Shown: one piece after another, positions 1-64,000 of the stretch | How the letters are laid out: every line of letters begins with the position of its first letter | Position numbering within the stretch: position 1 is the first letter of the stretch | Assembly: GCA_963513935.1 (NCBI GenBank) | Contig: OY740766.1 | Span: 4,729,861-4,793,860 of the forward strand | Reading direction: 5' to 3' | Source of the DNA: Aphrophora alni | Taxonomy: Eukaryota > Arthropoda > Insecta > Hemiptera > Aphrophoridae | Length of the DNA stretch: 64,000 nucleotides | Notes under the pieces: generated by a model | What the model saw: only the letters and a program-made list of their open reading frames with translations | Told to the model about the DNA's origin: nothing | Database searches by the model: none | Position numbers and translations under genes: made by a program

Positions 1-250
1 TTTCAAATATAATTACTATGTATTGCTGAGCCAATAAAGGTTTTACTTGTTAAGTATTCATTAATATGTAGGCAGAAATCGACTTTTATTAAAAAAAGTA
101 ACAACACCATGACTTTAAAAATTAAATATATAAACATTATTTTTTATTTCCAAATCTGTTTTACCTTTTGGCTTTTTTTATGTTAACATCCCCCTCTAGA
201 TACAAATAAAAAACCCCCAGATATTACCTGACTGGTAGATAGCGAGAAAT

Positions 251-355
251 GGTTTGGTTAGGTTAGGTTAGGTTAGGTTAGGTTATGTTAGGTTAGGTTA
301 GGTTAGGTTAGGTTAGGTTAGATTAGGTTAGGTTAGGTTAGGTTAGGTTAGGTTA
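251..355. repeat. Interstitial telomeric (TTAGG)n block 1
   Basis: About 100 bp of near-perfect GGTTA repeats, the insect telomeric pentamer. A few single-base variants occur, such as a GGTTAT unit near 285 and GATTA near 321. It lies exactly at the junction between duplicated units 1 and 2. Confidence 0.95.
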
Positions 356-513
356 AACAACACCATAACCTTAAAAAATAAATATATAAACATTTTTTTT
401 TTATTTCCAAATCTGTTTTACCTTTCTTTTGGCTTTTTTTATCTTTATATCCCCCTCTAGAAACAAATAAAAAAACACTAGATATTACATGACTGGTAGA
501 TAGCGAGAAATGG

Positions 514-555
514 TTTGGTTAGGTTAGGTTAGGTTAGGTTAGGTTAGGTTAGGTT
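514..555. repeat. Interstitial telomeric (TTAGG)n block 2
   Basis: About 42 bp of perfect GGTTA repeats at the junction between units 2 and 3, with the same flanking bases as block 1. Confidence 0.93.
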
Positions 556-687
556 AAACAACACCATAACTTTAAAAATAAATATATAAACATAATTTTT
601 TATTTCCAAATCCATTTTACCTTTCTTTTGGCTTCTTTTATCTTTATATCCACTTCTAGAAACAAATAAAAACCCCCCATATATTAC

Positions 688-55380
<54,693 letters not shown>

Positions 55381-56714
55381 CTGAAAACAAAATTATATTT
55401 TAGTATTTAAAACACATGTAGATATTTTAATGGTCATTTAAATATATATTTGAAGAATCTACAGGACCTAGCTCTAATTTTATGACATACATGAGTGTTA
55501 CCACCGACGTACATGCAAATTCCGCGAAGGCTTAATACGCAGATTTATTCGCCTTCGTTTATCCGAACTTATTGGATCTATTACTTTTATGATAATTAAA
55601 GTCAAGACCTAGTCGTTTTTATATACATTCACTATTTAAAAGTCTAAAAAATAACACCTTATACTGATAAAGACCCATAAAACGCAATGCCATAGAGGAA
55701 CAGAGCCTCCTTAAAACAAACATCATTACATCAATACACAACATATATCTTTTAAATTGCAAATTTTGTAATAATATTGCAACATTCAGAAAGAATTTTC
55801 TAAAAATGTTATTTAGTTATAATAGCAATAAAATCATTCCATAACGTATTATCAAATAGGATTACCGATAATATTTTATACATTTTATAAAAATAAATAA
55901 TTGATATCTTAAAATATATTTTACCGTTTAAAGTAATCTAAGAATTATATTTTTTAATACTTAAATGAAAGTAATTTTAATTTATATTTATAGTATTTCG
56001 TATGGGATTAAAATAGAACCAGAACCAAGGGAATGACAACTTATAAGCCGAATATTACAATAAAGTGTAAAAGTAATGTACTATTGAGTTAGATAATTGA
56101 AATAATTTAACTTTGAAAAGCCTCCATTATATACTGTATTTTATTCATTATTTAATACGAAATATTCTCTGCACTACGTTATACGTGAAAAAATAAAAAA
56201 GTGTTATCAATACGCTGAAACTACTATTTTTTGAACACTGCTGTAGGCAAGTTTTTTTTTACCTATTGTTCTGTTTATTTACAAGTACCAGATATTCACG
56301 TAACATTATTTTAATTATAAACGTTTATATGCTATTGGTAGCTGTATACTCTGCGTTTCTTGAATTTGCTTCTGTTGCTTGGTTTTGGAGCACCAATTTT
56401 GATAAAGTGAATGCTATAGTTTAGATTACTCTTTCAGTAATAACAAATTTATCTGTCAGGATATCTTAATAAACAGAACATGTAACGTTCACAATTTTGA
56501 GATCTTTATATCAAGATATATTTGATTGGAAAAAATGAAAATGACAAGATGAGAAAATACAATTTATTGTCCTCCAAGAAATTATACAAGCACTTTCTAA
56601 ATCTTGTCTTATTGTTAGAAGGAAAAAAAATACTGGAAGCCTAAAATAGAAGGAAATGAAAGATGCTCTTGGAAGAAGTTAAGACCCACCCAGGGTTGTA
56701 CCACCAGAGGAAGA

Positions 56715-57637
56715 AGATGGCATTGCACAGATTGGATTTATTTCAAAATCAAAATATACTCATTTAACTTTATAAACGGGCCAGATACTTATAAATACTG
56801 GTTTTGAAACGTTTTCTATCTAGATTTTTAAATAAAGCAAAGCACAAAATTGGGGGTAACTGTGGTACTTTTCTTGATACTATTACCAATGACTACATAA
56901 ATACTATAAGACACGACATTGGATAGGGAAATAGTCTACGCTTTACGGGTGCTGTTCGTCACAAGTTTGACACACAACTATCAGAAAGCGCTAGCAGCAG
57001 GTGCTTGACTGTACGCATCCCACTTGGTTGAGACTGTACAACTGTTGACCTCTCTCTCACAAACCTCCTCACTTACTTCCGTCAGCATAGTCAGTGTTGT
57101 CAGTTCGTGCGCTAAGATAAGCGATTCTCGACCTTCCCTCGCATCTCTGGTCCCATATGTGGCATCAGTGCGTTTTCTCTTACCCGCCTGAAACATTGTT
57201 TGACCGTAGAGCCACCTAGCGCCAGTCACATCAACTTCAGATTCTCTATCAGAGCGACCTAGCGGGTATTGGACAACTCAAGAATAAGCGTAGAATATTT
57301 AACATGGCCATGTCGTGTCTAATAGTATTTATGTAGTCATTGCTATTACTCTCTGATTGGGATGGTAGATTATTCTCCATAGTTTTGTGTAAAAGCTTAC
57401 TATATTATTTACCAGACTATCTAATTTCTAATTTGAATACGTTGGAAAATAAATAAATGTATTATTTACACCTCCGATCTATACCGGGCTGGCAAACGTC
57501 ATATGTTGCTCAGAGGAACAACATGACAATCTGAAAAAATAATATATAATAAAAAGGTTTTGCATAATCTGAATTCCTTTTCACAGTTTAAGTTAATGAA
57601 ACTGGATCCATGTAAAGCTTTAAATAAAACTTAAAAT
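56715..57637. repeat. Segmental tandem duplication, copy 1 (with insertion)
   Basis: Begins ATTGCACAGATTGGATTTAT and ends ATGTAAAGCTTTAAATAAAA. It matches 57638-58098 closely over its full length except for the 456-bp element at 56887-57342. Confidence 0.93.
56887..57342. mobile_element. 456-bp terminal-inverted-repeat DNA transposon
   Basis: The ends are inverted repeats of about 33 bp with one mismatch, starting CAATGACTACATAAATACTA. The 7-bp sequence CTATTAC flanks both sides (56880-56886 and 57343-57349) and is present once in the neighbouring duplicate (57802-57808), which lacks the element. It contains an 82-codon minus frame (TDATYGTRDAREGRES...) that I cannot assign. Terminal CA...TG with a 7-bp duplication suggests a P-, hAT- or Mutator-like group, but none is proven. 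No transposase is present. Confidence 0.92.
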
Positions 57638-58098
57638 GATGATATTGCACAGATTGGATTTATTTAAAAATCAAAATATACTCATTTGACTTTAAAAACG
57701 TGCCAGATACTTATAAATACTGGTTTTGAAACGTTTTCTATCTAGATTTTTAAATAAAGCAAAGCACAAAATTGGGGATAACTGTGGTACTTTTCTTGAT
57801 ACTATTACTCTCTGATTGGGATGGTAGATTATTCTCCATAGTTTTGTGTAAAAGCTTACTATATTATTTACCAGACTATCTAATTTCTAATTTGAATACG
57901 TTGGAAAATAAATAAATGTAATATTTACACCTCCGATCTATACTGGACTGGCAGACGTCATAATTATGTTGGTTAGAGGACCAACAAGATACGCTGAGAA
58001 AATAATATATAATAAAAAGCTTTTGCAAAATCTGAATTTCTTTTCTCAGTTTAAGTTAATGAAACTGGATCCATGTAAAGCTTTAAATAAAACTTAAC
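57638..58098. repeat. Segmental tandem duplication, copy 2 (empty site)
   Basis: Adjacent copy of 56715-57637 without the inserted element. The uninterrupted GATACTATTACTCTCTG at 57799-57815 marks the empty insertion site. Confidence 0.93.
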
Positions 58099-59386
58099 GA
58101 CTGAGCTGGGAGATGCTCCCCTCACAGCAGCCGCCGGTGTATTAACGTTTGCTCCTTTTAAGGTGAGATAAAAACAATCCAATTTCTTGATCATTTTAAA
58201 AACTCCTTAAATTGCATTTCTTCCTGTATAAAATGTGGACAATAAAGAATGGAATCAAAATGAAATGTGCTTTAGCAGAGATTCTAAATATTATAATAAC
58301 AAATGGGTTTTTAATATCCGACTATTTATCGTTGTTCAGCGTAAATTCTTCCCTATTTATTTTTGAGGATCTCGCACATTTAAATATACGATATATATAT
58401 ATATAAGGAAGACATTTACAAATCACATCTTTAGGAGAGTACGGGTATAGAAATCCCTAAGCATCCTTGCTGGATCCTACATTTTTCTTTATGTAGTCTT
58501 GAGTTACATGTTGCTATTTCATCTATCCTATCAAATATCTCTTGACCAACTCTTGTTCTCTTCTGACCCTGAAATGATTATTATATTCTAAGGCAAGGAG
58601 TATGTTATGCTATTTTATTCTATTTGCTATAAGGCGATGATGACCAAAAACTTCCTCGCCTTTATACAACAAGGAAAGTTTGTAAATCAGCTGTCAAATT
58701 GTTGAAATTTTTAACCATTTCAATATTCGTTAACGTAACACAAAATTGTATATGTTTAATTTCTTTATTCACTTCTGTTGTCACATATTAGGCCTATTGT
58801 CTGTTTTCCTCTTTTAGACAACTCTAGCTCAAAATCATACACGCTCTCAAAAGGAGAAGAAAGGCGTTCAGTTTATTATGCCAGCTCTCTGATAGGTTAT
58901 CTAATTTTCATAAATTAGTTTTATAAATGAAAACTTTAGTTCATATACGAGTTTGTATGGGTTAAAATTATTCGAACGATCATCACAATATTGTGTAGAG
59001 CTCGACATTGTGTCGGTCCTGAATAAAGGTCATTTAATTTGTATTTAATATTTTGATTTAAAAAAAATATTAAATACAATAAAATAATTGGAACTTATAA
59101 TTCAATTGTTTGCTTCTTTAAATTTTAAACCAATATTGGTTACCATAACAACCAATTTTACAAATTGAATAACAGATGATTCATTACAATAACTAACTAT
59201 ACGAAAGTTGAGGTTAGGTTTGTAATGAAGCAAAATCTTCATTAATTAAATACTCAAATAAGAGTTATAGAAACGATTTAGAAGAGTAAACAAGGTCCTA
59301 AGTAAACAGATCAAAGGTGATGGAAGGTTCTAGAACGTCCAAAGTCAACATTGGATAGCTGACCCCCCCCCACCACAAAAACACAG

Positions 59387-59393
59387 TATAAAA
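59387..59393 (+). promoter_or_regulatory. TATA box of the solo LTR
   Basis: TATAAAA after a C9 run, about 165 bp into the LTR. Confidence 0.6.
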
Positions 59394-59475
59394 GCAGCCC
59401 CGAACAGCTAAAAGAGTCAGTTGGGGTTGAACCACCATGACTGCCACTCCGGCAGACCTCTCCCCTCTCCTCGAC

Positions 59476-59615
59476 ATCCTGTCACCGCAGAGGCGTGTTG
59501 AGTCCTCGGTAAATCCGTACCTGTCGCAGAGGCGTGCTGAGCCCTCGACATCCTGTCACCGCAGAGGCGTGTTGAGCCCTCGGTATTTCCGTATCCGTCA
59601 CAGATGCGTGTTGAG
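59476..59615. repeat. Imperfect repeats inside the LTR
   Basis: CATCCTGTCACCGCAGAGGC and related CGCAGAGGCGTG(T/C)TGAG units recur about four times at roughly 40-50 bp spacing. The 61-codon frame at 59437 runs through them and has no recognisable domain. Confidence 0.75.
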
Positions 59616-59689
59616 CCCTTGACATAGGAGGGGTGTTCCCCCTCCTCTACCTCATAAGTAGAAAATATTAAGAAACGTGAATGTTCCAG

Positions 59690-59900
59690 AGTCAGTGGAT
59701 CCCAAGACACCACGTCGTAAGGATCAAGGCGAGTCAGTGGATCCCAAGACACCACGTCGTAAGGATCAAGGCGAGTCAGTGGATCCCAAAACACCACGTC
59801 GTAAGGATCAAGGCGAGTCAGTGGATCCAAAGACACCACGTCGTAAGGATCAAGGCGAGTCAGTGGATCCCAAGACACCACGTCGTAAGGATCAAGGCAC
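59690..59900 (+). repeat. 42-bp (14-codon) tandem array in the LTR
   Basis: Five near-identical 42-bp units keep one plus-strand frame reading SVDPKTPRRKDQGE per unit within a 101-codon ORF (59677-59982). The first copies are almost identical to one another. Being a multiple of three, the array is also open on other frames and on the minus strand, so translation is not implied. Confidence 0.93.
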
Positions 59901-60098
59901 GGCAGTAAATCCCAAGATACCAAGTCAGCTCACAGCAGTATCGAGTGAGAAGACAACCGCAGAACAGCTGTTGCAGTTGTAGATCCAACGATCTACGGAT
60001 GGATTTTTAAACTAGTGAAGTCAAGAAAGTGGTTACAGTCGATGGATACAAGTTAAGTGTCAAGTGTATACTGTCCGTTGTAGCTAAGAAAAGTTTTC

Positions 60099-60104
60099 AA
60101 TAAA
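60099..60104 (+). terminator. Polyadenylation signal of the solo LTR
   Basis: AATAAA about 95 bp before the 3' end of the LTR, in the position expected for an R/U5 border. Confidence 0.5.
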
Positions 60105-60583
60105 TTATTCATAGCAATCTATCGTATTATTTTATTTTAAATACCGAACCTTGGATAGATACCCTTGAAAAATCTAATTCAGTGAAAGAAACGTTACAGG
60201 TTAACCAAATAGTTATCCATGGAAGATTATTATCGTATATATTTCAGTTCTACTCAGTCACTTGTTATTGTTATAATTTTTATGTTTTGACGACAGAACT
60301 ACCTCAAAATCACACAAACTCCCACAAGAACAAGATATAATGAGTTCATTACATTCTGTAGCTCTGAATGTTAATCTTACTTTTATTACTTAATTTTGTA
60401 AATACAAACTTTAGTATTTATAGACCTTTATGTTTCTTATAAAATTATTTGTTTATTTATAATAATGCATGAATTTATAAACATGTCTGTCACTTGATGG
60501 TAATGTACCAACATTGTGTCATTAATAATTCAGTTTAATAGTGGTTGTAAGCTTAGGTAAACGTACATAGAAGCTGGTAAATC

Positions 60584-60640
60584 TCGTTGCTAAGTATTAT
60601 TATATGACTAGTAAGTAAACAACATTTAGATGTATTATCA
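60584..60640. repeat. Dispersed repeat, copy B
   Basis: Second copy of the CTCGTTGCTAA ... ATGACTAGTAAG ... ACATTTAGATGTA family seen at 35037. Confidence 0.72.
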
Positions 60641-61740
60641 AACAGAGTGGCCATTAAGTCTCCCTATTACCAATTTTCCACACAGTTTTCGTCATAATAA
60701 TTTCTAAGTGAAGTAAGTATGAAATACTTATACTACATTTTGTGCTGTGTTTCGTCCCACATCTTGAATCCACCATATTAGATTTAAGTCAATTTTTATT
60801 TAATTCAACAAGGTGTTTTGATACATGATTTACATTGGTTCAACCCTCGATTTTAGTGACATAAATATTTTGTTGGTATCTATCACCTATCTTCAAAGAT
60901 AAAACAATAAAAAGTTACTTTTTTTTCGAATACAACACATTTAATGTTTTAATTCTATAAAACGCATGTTTATGCAGAAGACTTACATTTTCAATTCAAT
61001 AAAAAAAATTTAAAACTCGTATTACATTATAAAATAACTCTTGATGATCCCGCAGAGAAGGAAGAAGAGGATGGAAGGTTTGGTTTTACCGGGGTAGGGA
61101 GGCCGCCCACCACCTTCAGTCCCCGGACAAAGTCATAAAGATTTTTCCATTTTTCCTTCCAAAAAAAAAAAAAAAAAAAAAAAAAAAACTTCAAAATGGT
61201 TTTAAACTGCTTTATTAATAAAAATCGAAGTTACTCATTATTATATGTACAGTCATACTGTCCTATTTCAGTAAGTGTTAAAACTGGTCTGTCACAGTAG
61301 CATGTTAAACATCTTGGCTGTAGGAGAATGCAGTTTATAAAAAAAATTCCGAGATTCACAAACACATTTGAGGTTATTTTATAACATTCTTCTATTTATT
61401 TCAAAATTTGTCAATACTGTGCCTATTATCTTCTACCAGGACGGTACTCCTCCGCACTATTATCTTTAGTTCTACCGATTTTCGGACAAAAAGTTTGATA
61501 ATAAATGAATGGTCGATGAGGTCATGTGGAATATTCTCCAATTTTGACACCTGTAGAATTTTTTTGTGTATATGGAGACCTAAAATGAACAATTTTTCAA
61601 AACTGAAGTTCAAGTAGTAGAATGATACAAAATAACCCAAATGTTTGTGAATGTCAGAAATCCTTTTACAGTATAAACCGCATCTACTGCTGCCAGGATT
61701 TCGGTTATAATTTCGAATCTCTATTGAAATAAGTCAGTAT

Positions 61741-61803
61741 GATTTTACAACTTGATTTATTGATTTTACAACTTGATTTATTGATTTTACAACTTGATTT
61801 ATC
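61741..61803. repeat. Three 21-bp tandem units
   Basis: Three perfect copies of a unit beginning GATTTTACAACTTGATTTAT. Confidence 0.96.
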
Positions 61804-62304
61804 ACGATGAGTGTCTTAGTTTGTTATTTAAAAAGGAATTTGATGTTTTTTTTTATAATGTAATATAAATTTTACAATGTTCCATTGAGATGATAATCAA
61901 AGTAAAGTACATCAAAATAGAACCTAAAATGTGAAGTACACGAAAAAGTTAAAATTTAAAAAATTTCCATTAGTTTTCGTCACTAACTTGAGATGGGTAA
62001 GAGATATCAAGAAAATATTGCCACTAACTCAGGTTTGAAAAACTGTTAAATCAACTTATCAAAACGTCACGTTTTCAGTTTAAACGAAATTCATTTATTC
62101 CGAAATCATTACGATGCAAACTCTAGTAGGAGGGGATAAGAAACTTTATGTTCATTATGTATAGTATTAATTAGTAATGTATTTTAATCGTGTGTATGCT
62201 TTTCTCCGGTAGTCATACGCGTTTTAAAATCCGTGACGCACCACTGCTGTTTTACTTGAAATGAGCAACACTTGTGGAAACTTCAGTTCTAAACATTAGT
62301 AAAA

Positions 62305-62591
62305 TTACTACGTTTCTATGACTACGTTGCTATGACTACGTTTCTATGACTACGTTTCTATGACTACGTTTCTATGACTACGTTTCTATGGCTACGTTTC
62401 TATGACTACGTTTCTATGACTACGTTTCTATGACTACGTTTCTATGACTACGTTTCTATGACTACGTTTCTATGATTACGTTTCTATGACTAAGTTTCTA
62501 TGACTACGTTTCTATGACTACGTTTCTACGACTACGTTTCTATGACTACGTTTTTATGACTACGTTTCTATGACTACGTTTCTATGACTAC
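62305..62591. repeat. 14-bp satellite, about 20 units
   Basis: Nearly perfect repeats of TTTCTATGACTACG with a few single-base variants (for example TTGC at 62327, GATTACG near 62474 and CGACTACG near 62530). Confidence 0.97.
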
Positions 62592-63389
62592 TTCATCACC
62601 TTCAGTTGTTAACTGTAAACAAATCTCCTTCGCTGCTGTGCATTGCTTTAATGAGAATTTAATACATATATCGAATTTGCTTTAAAAGACTTTTAAGTAA
62701 AATTAAATGTATTTTGGAATGTTCCGATGAGATGTGCTGTGTTCAAGAATGATTTCACTGGTTTTCTTGTTTCAGGTTTACCAACATTCGTTTTACTTAG
62801 TCGCTACGTGTTCATATTCACATGACAAGTACTTAGTTTGAAGGGAGAAACAATGCATCACTGGTTTTTTTAATGCTTGTCTTCACGCTTGGACAGAACT
62901 GTAAGGATTACTGCTACTCTTCTTGGCTCGCTTGTGTCGTAAACATGTTTTCAACTTAAATAGTACATTAAAATAGAGTTTTTAATGACGTTGCTGAGGG
63001 AACATTTTTTTCGAATTACTACGGAACAATTTTTTTTTTCTTGCGATTTTACACACGGGTTTGTGACATCAATTTTACATTTCACTACATTTTTAATGAA
63101 ATCGGTAGAGCTGAATTTACATACAAGGTGGTTAAAATTTTTTTGTGCAACTTTGTAAATTAATATAAATTTATTCATACCACTTAAAAACCGGGTTTAG
63201 GTGTCATTTTGTATCAAAAATACATCGTGATTTTACCTTATAGTTCATTAGATTCAATGTGGCTTACATAGGTCATTTTACACAACTCCCATATTAAGTC
63301 CATTTACTGCCAAACCGATAGAAGCTTGTCAGGAGTGATTTCTTTTCAACTGCAACTTAGATTCGGGGTTAGAACTCAGCGAGAAAGGC

Positions 63390-64000
63390 CAGTAAAGTGG
63401 TTTATAAACTGTATACTTGATAAATCAACAGAAGTAAAAATCAAGAGGTATCAGATCTGGTGAATGAGGTGGTCTTGCAATCGACCCACTTCATGTACTT
63501 GAAAATCTATTATTGAGGAAATTCCGAACCTTGTTGGTGTGCGCCATCTTGCTTGAAGTGTGTGAGGCGTTCTTTATGGTCCTCATTAATATGTGGGATT
63601 AAAACATTTTCCAGCATATCTAGATACACAATTCCTGATGGTTTTCTCTTGAAAAAAAAGGCCATAAATTTTGCTCTTGCTTACGGGACAAAAGACGTTA
63701 ATTTTTGTTACTATAAACACGTTCCAAAGATTTCTTGGAATTTAACTTCCACAAATGAGACAGTTGTGTATATTCACTTTATTACTTACATGGAAAGTCA
63801 ACTCATCACTGATTATAATATTTGCAATGAAATCCTGGTCTTTATCCAATCGTTGTATCATTTCTGTACAAAACACCTTACGATCAACCCTACCTGTGGT
63901 TTTTATTTATTGCACCACTGTTAATCTGTACGGTTTGAAACGCAAACTTGTTCTCAACACGAGCCAAACAGTGTAACTTAAAACAGCCACCTCGGTAAAA
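63390..64000 (-). pseudogene. Mariner-like DDE transposase relic, continues off the edge
   Basis: Minus strand from the right edge inward: MIQRLDKDQDFIANIIISDE, then LTFHVSNKVNIHN (first catalytic Asp region), INVFCPVSKSKIYG, VYLDMLENVLIPHINEDHKE, HFKQDGAH (second Asp) and, in a shifted frame, VRNFLNNRF and ARPPHSPDLIPLDFYF (third Asp). The order and spacing match mariner-type transposases. At least two frameshifts and several stops are visible. The plus-strand ORFs here (63553-63976) are its antisense shadow. It is related to the fragment at 5310. Confidence 0.86.

Larger units (their letters stand above)
1..687 (-). other. ChAT intron (partial) with tandem exon-end copies
   Basis: This intron lies after the STSQ exon and its far end is outside the window. 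It holds two extra copies of a ~158-bp segment, including an exon tail and donor, and two TTAGG blocks, listed separately. Bases 1-98 show only AT-rich sequence with no exon. Confidence 0.85.
59221..60198 (+). mobile_element. 978-bp solo LTR, Ty3/gypsy-like size and target site
   Basis: Starts TGTAATG and ends CGTTACA, an inverted terminal match. GGTT flanks both sides (59217-59220, 60199-60202) as a 4-bp target-site duplication. Inside, TATAAAA at 59387-59393 is followed about 30 bp later by the likely start of R (near 59418), and AATAAA lies at 60099-60104. No internal region, primer-binding site or second LTR is present, so it is a solo LTR left by recombination. The superfamily is inferred from the 4-bp duplication. 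Confidence 0.8.
55381..64000. other. ChAT upstream intron or 5' flank
   Basis: Because the exon ending at 55380 begins mid-codon, this region is at least partly intron. Mobile elements and satellites are listed separately. The stretches 55400-56650, 58110-59150 and 60210-61730 show AT-rich sequence with poly-A and (TA)n runs and nothing I can identify as an exon. Confidence 0.7.

Noticed and set aside
56981..57229. Possible upstream ChAT exon (good CAG acceptor near 57190 and GTAAGT-like donor near 57080)
   Set aside because: It lies wholly inside the 456-bp inserted transposon and its peptide does not resemble the ChAT N-terminus.
59417..59923. 168-codon minus ORF with DPYDVVSWDPLTRL repeats
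   Set aside because: Antisense of the 42-bp array in the solo LTR; open only because the unit is a multiple of three.
61050..61190. SINE-like GC-rich head followed by a poly-A run
   Set aside because: No A or B box promoter and no target-site duplication seen; only one copy in the window.
63553..63976. 123- and 73-codon plus-strand ORFs
   Set aside because: Antisense shadows of the mariner transposase relic.

Overview
This is animal, almost certainly insect, nuclear DNA: strongly AT-rich, with short exons in very long introns bounded by GT/AG sites. The insect telomeric pentamer TTAGG appears as interstitial blocks near the left edge. No bacterial-style gene organisation is visible. I cannot assign an insect order from the sequence.

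The only real host gene I can support is choline O-acetyltransferase (ChAT), the enzyme that makes acetylcholine. It lies on the minus strand and occupies nearly the whole window. Ten coding exons are readable in order at 55304-55380, 25510-25704, 14559-14731, 12438-12606, 10953-11124, 9935-10158, 4448-4671, 3461-3583, 2504-2699 and 688-885. They join in consistent reading phase over 1751 nt (about 583 codons) and carry the catalytic-histidine motif LHGGG, the choline-type motif GRVDCIRS and the STSQ motif. The start of the protein (upstream of 55380) and its last exon (left of position 1) are not in the window. The vesicular acetylcholine transporter gene, nested in the 5' part of this locus in flies and mammals, is not seen.

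Everything else is intron or 5' flank filled with repeats. Left edge (1-720): three copies of a ~158-bp segment that includes the end of a ChAT exon and its splice donor, separated by telomeric repeats. Intron 25705-55303: mariner-type and LINE relics, three small TA-flanked inverted-repeat elements, a large inverted duplication, a paired hammerhead-ribozyme-like element, a degenerate minisatellite and long dinucleotide runs. Intron 14732-25509: a ~3-kb satellite of 46-bp units with higher-order structure, a relic of a DUF7869-type repeat protein and a ~25-bp minisatellite. Right part (55381-64000): a ~0.9-kb segmental duplication with a 456-bp terminal-inverted-repeat element in one copy, a 978-bp solo LTR with TATA box, polyadenylation signal and a 42-bp coding-like array, a 14-bp satellite, and a decayed mariner transposase at the right edge.

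The window is thus one cholinergic-neuron gene whose introns have been expanded by transposons and satellites. The most unusual points are the telomeric-repeat-filled duplication at a splice donor, the hammerhead-like motifs, and the transposon insertion with its empty site preserved in a neighbouring duplicate.
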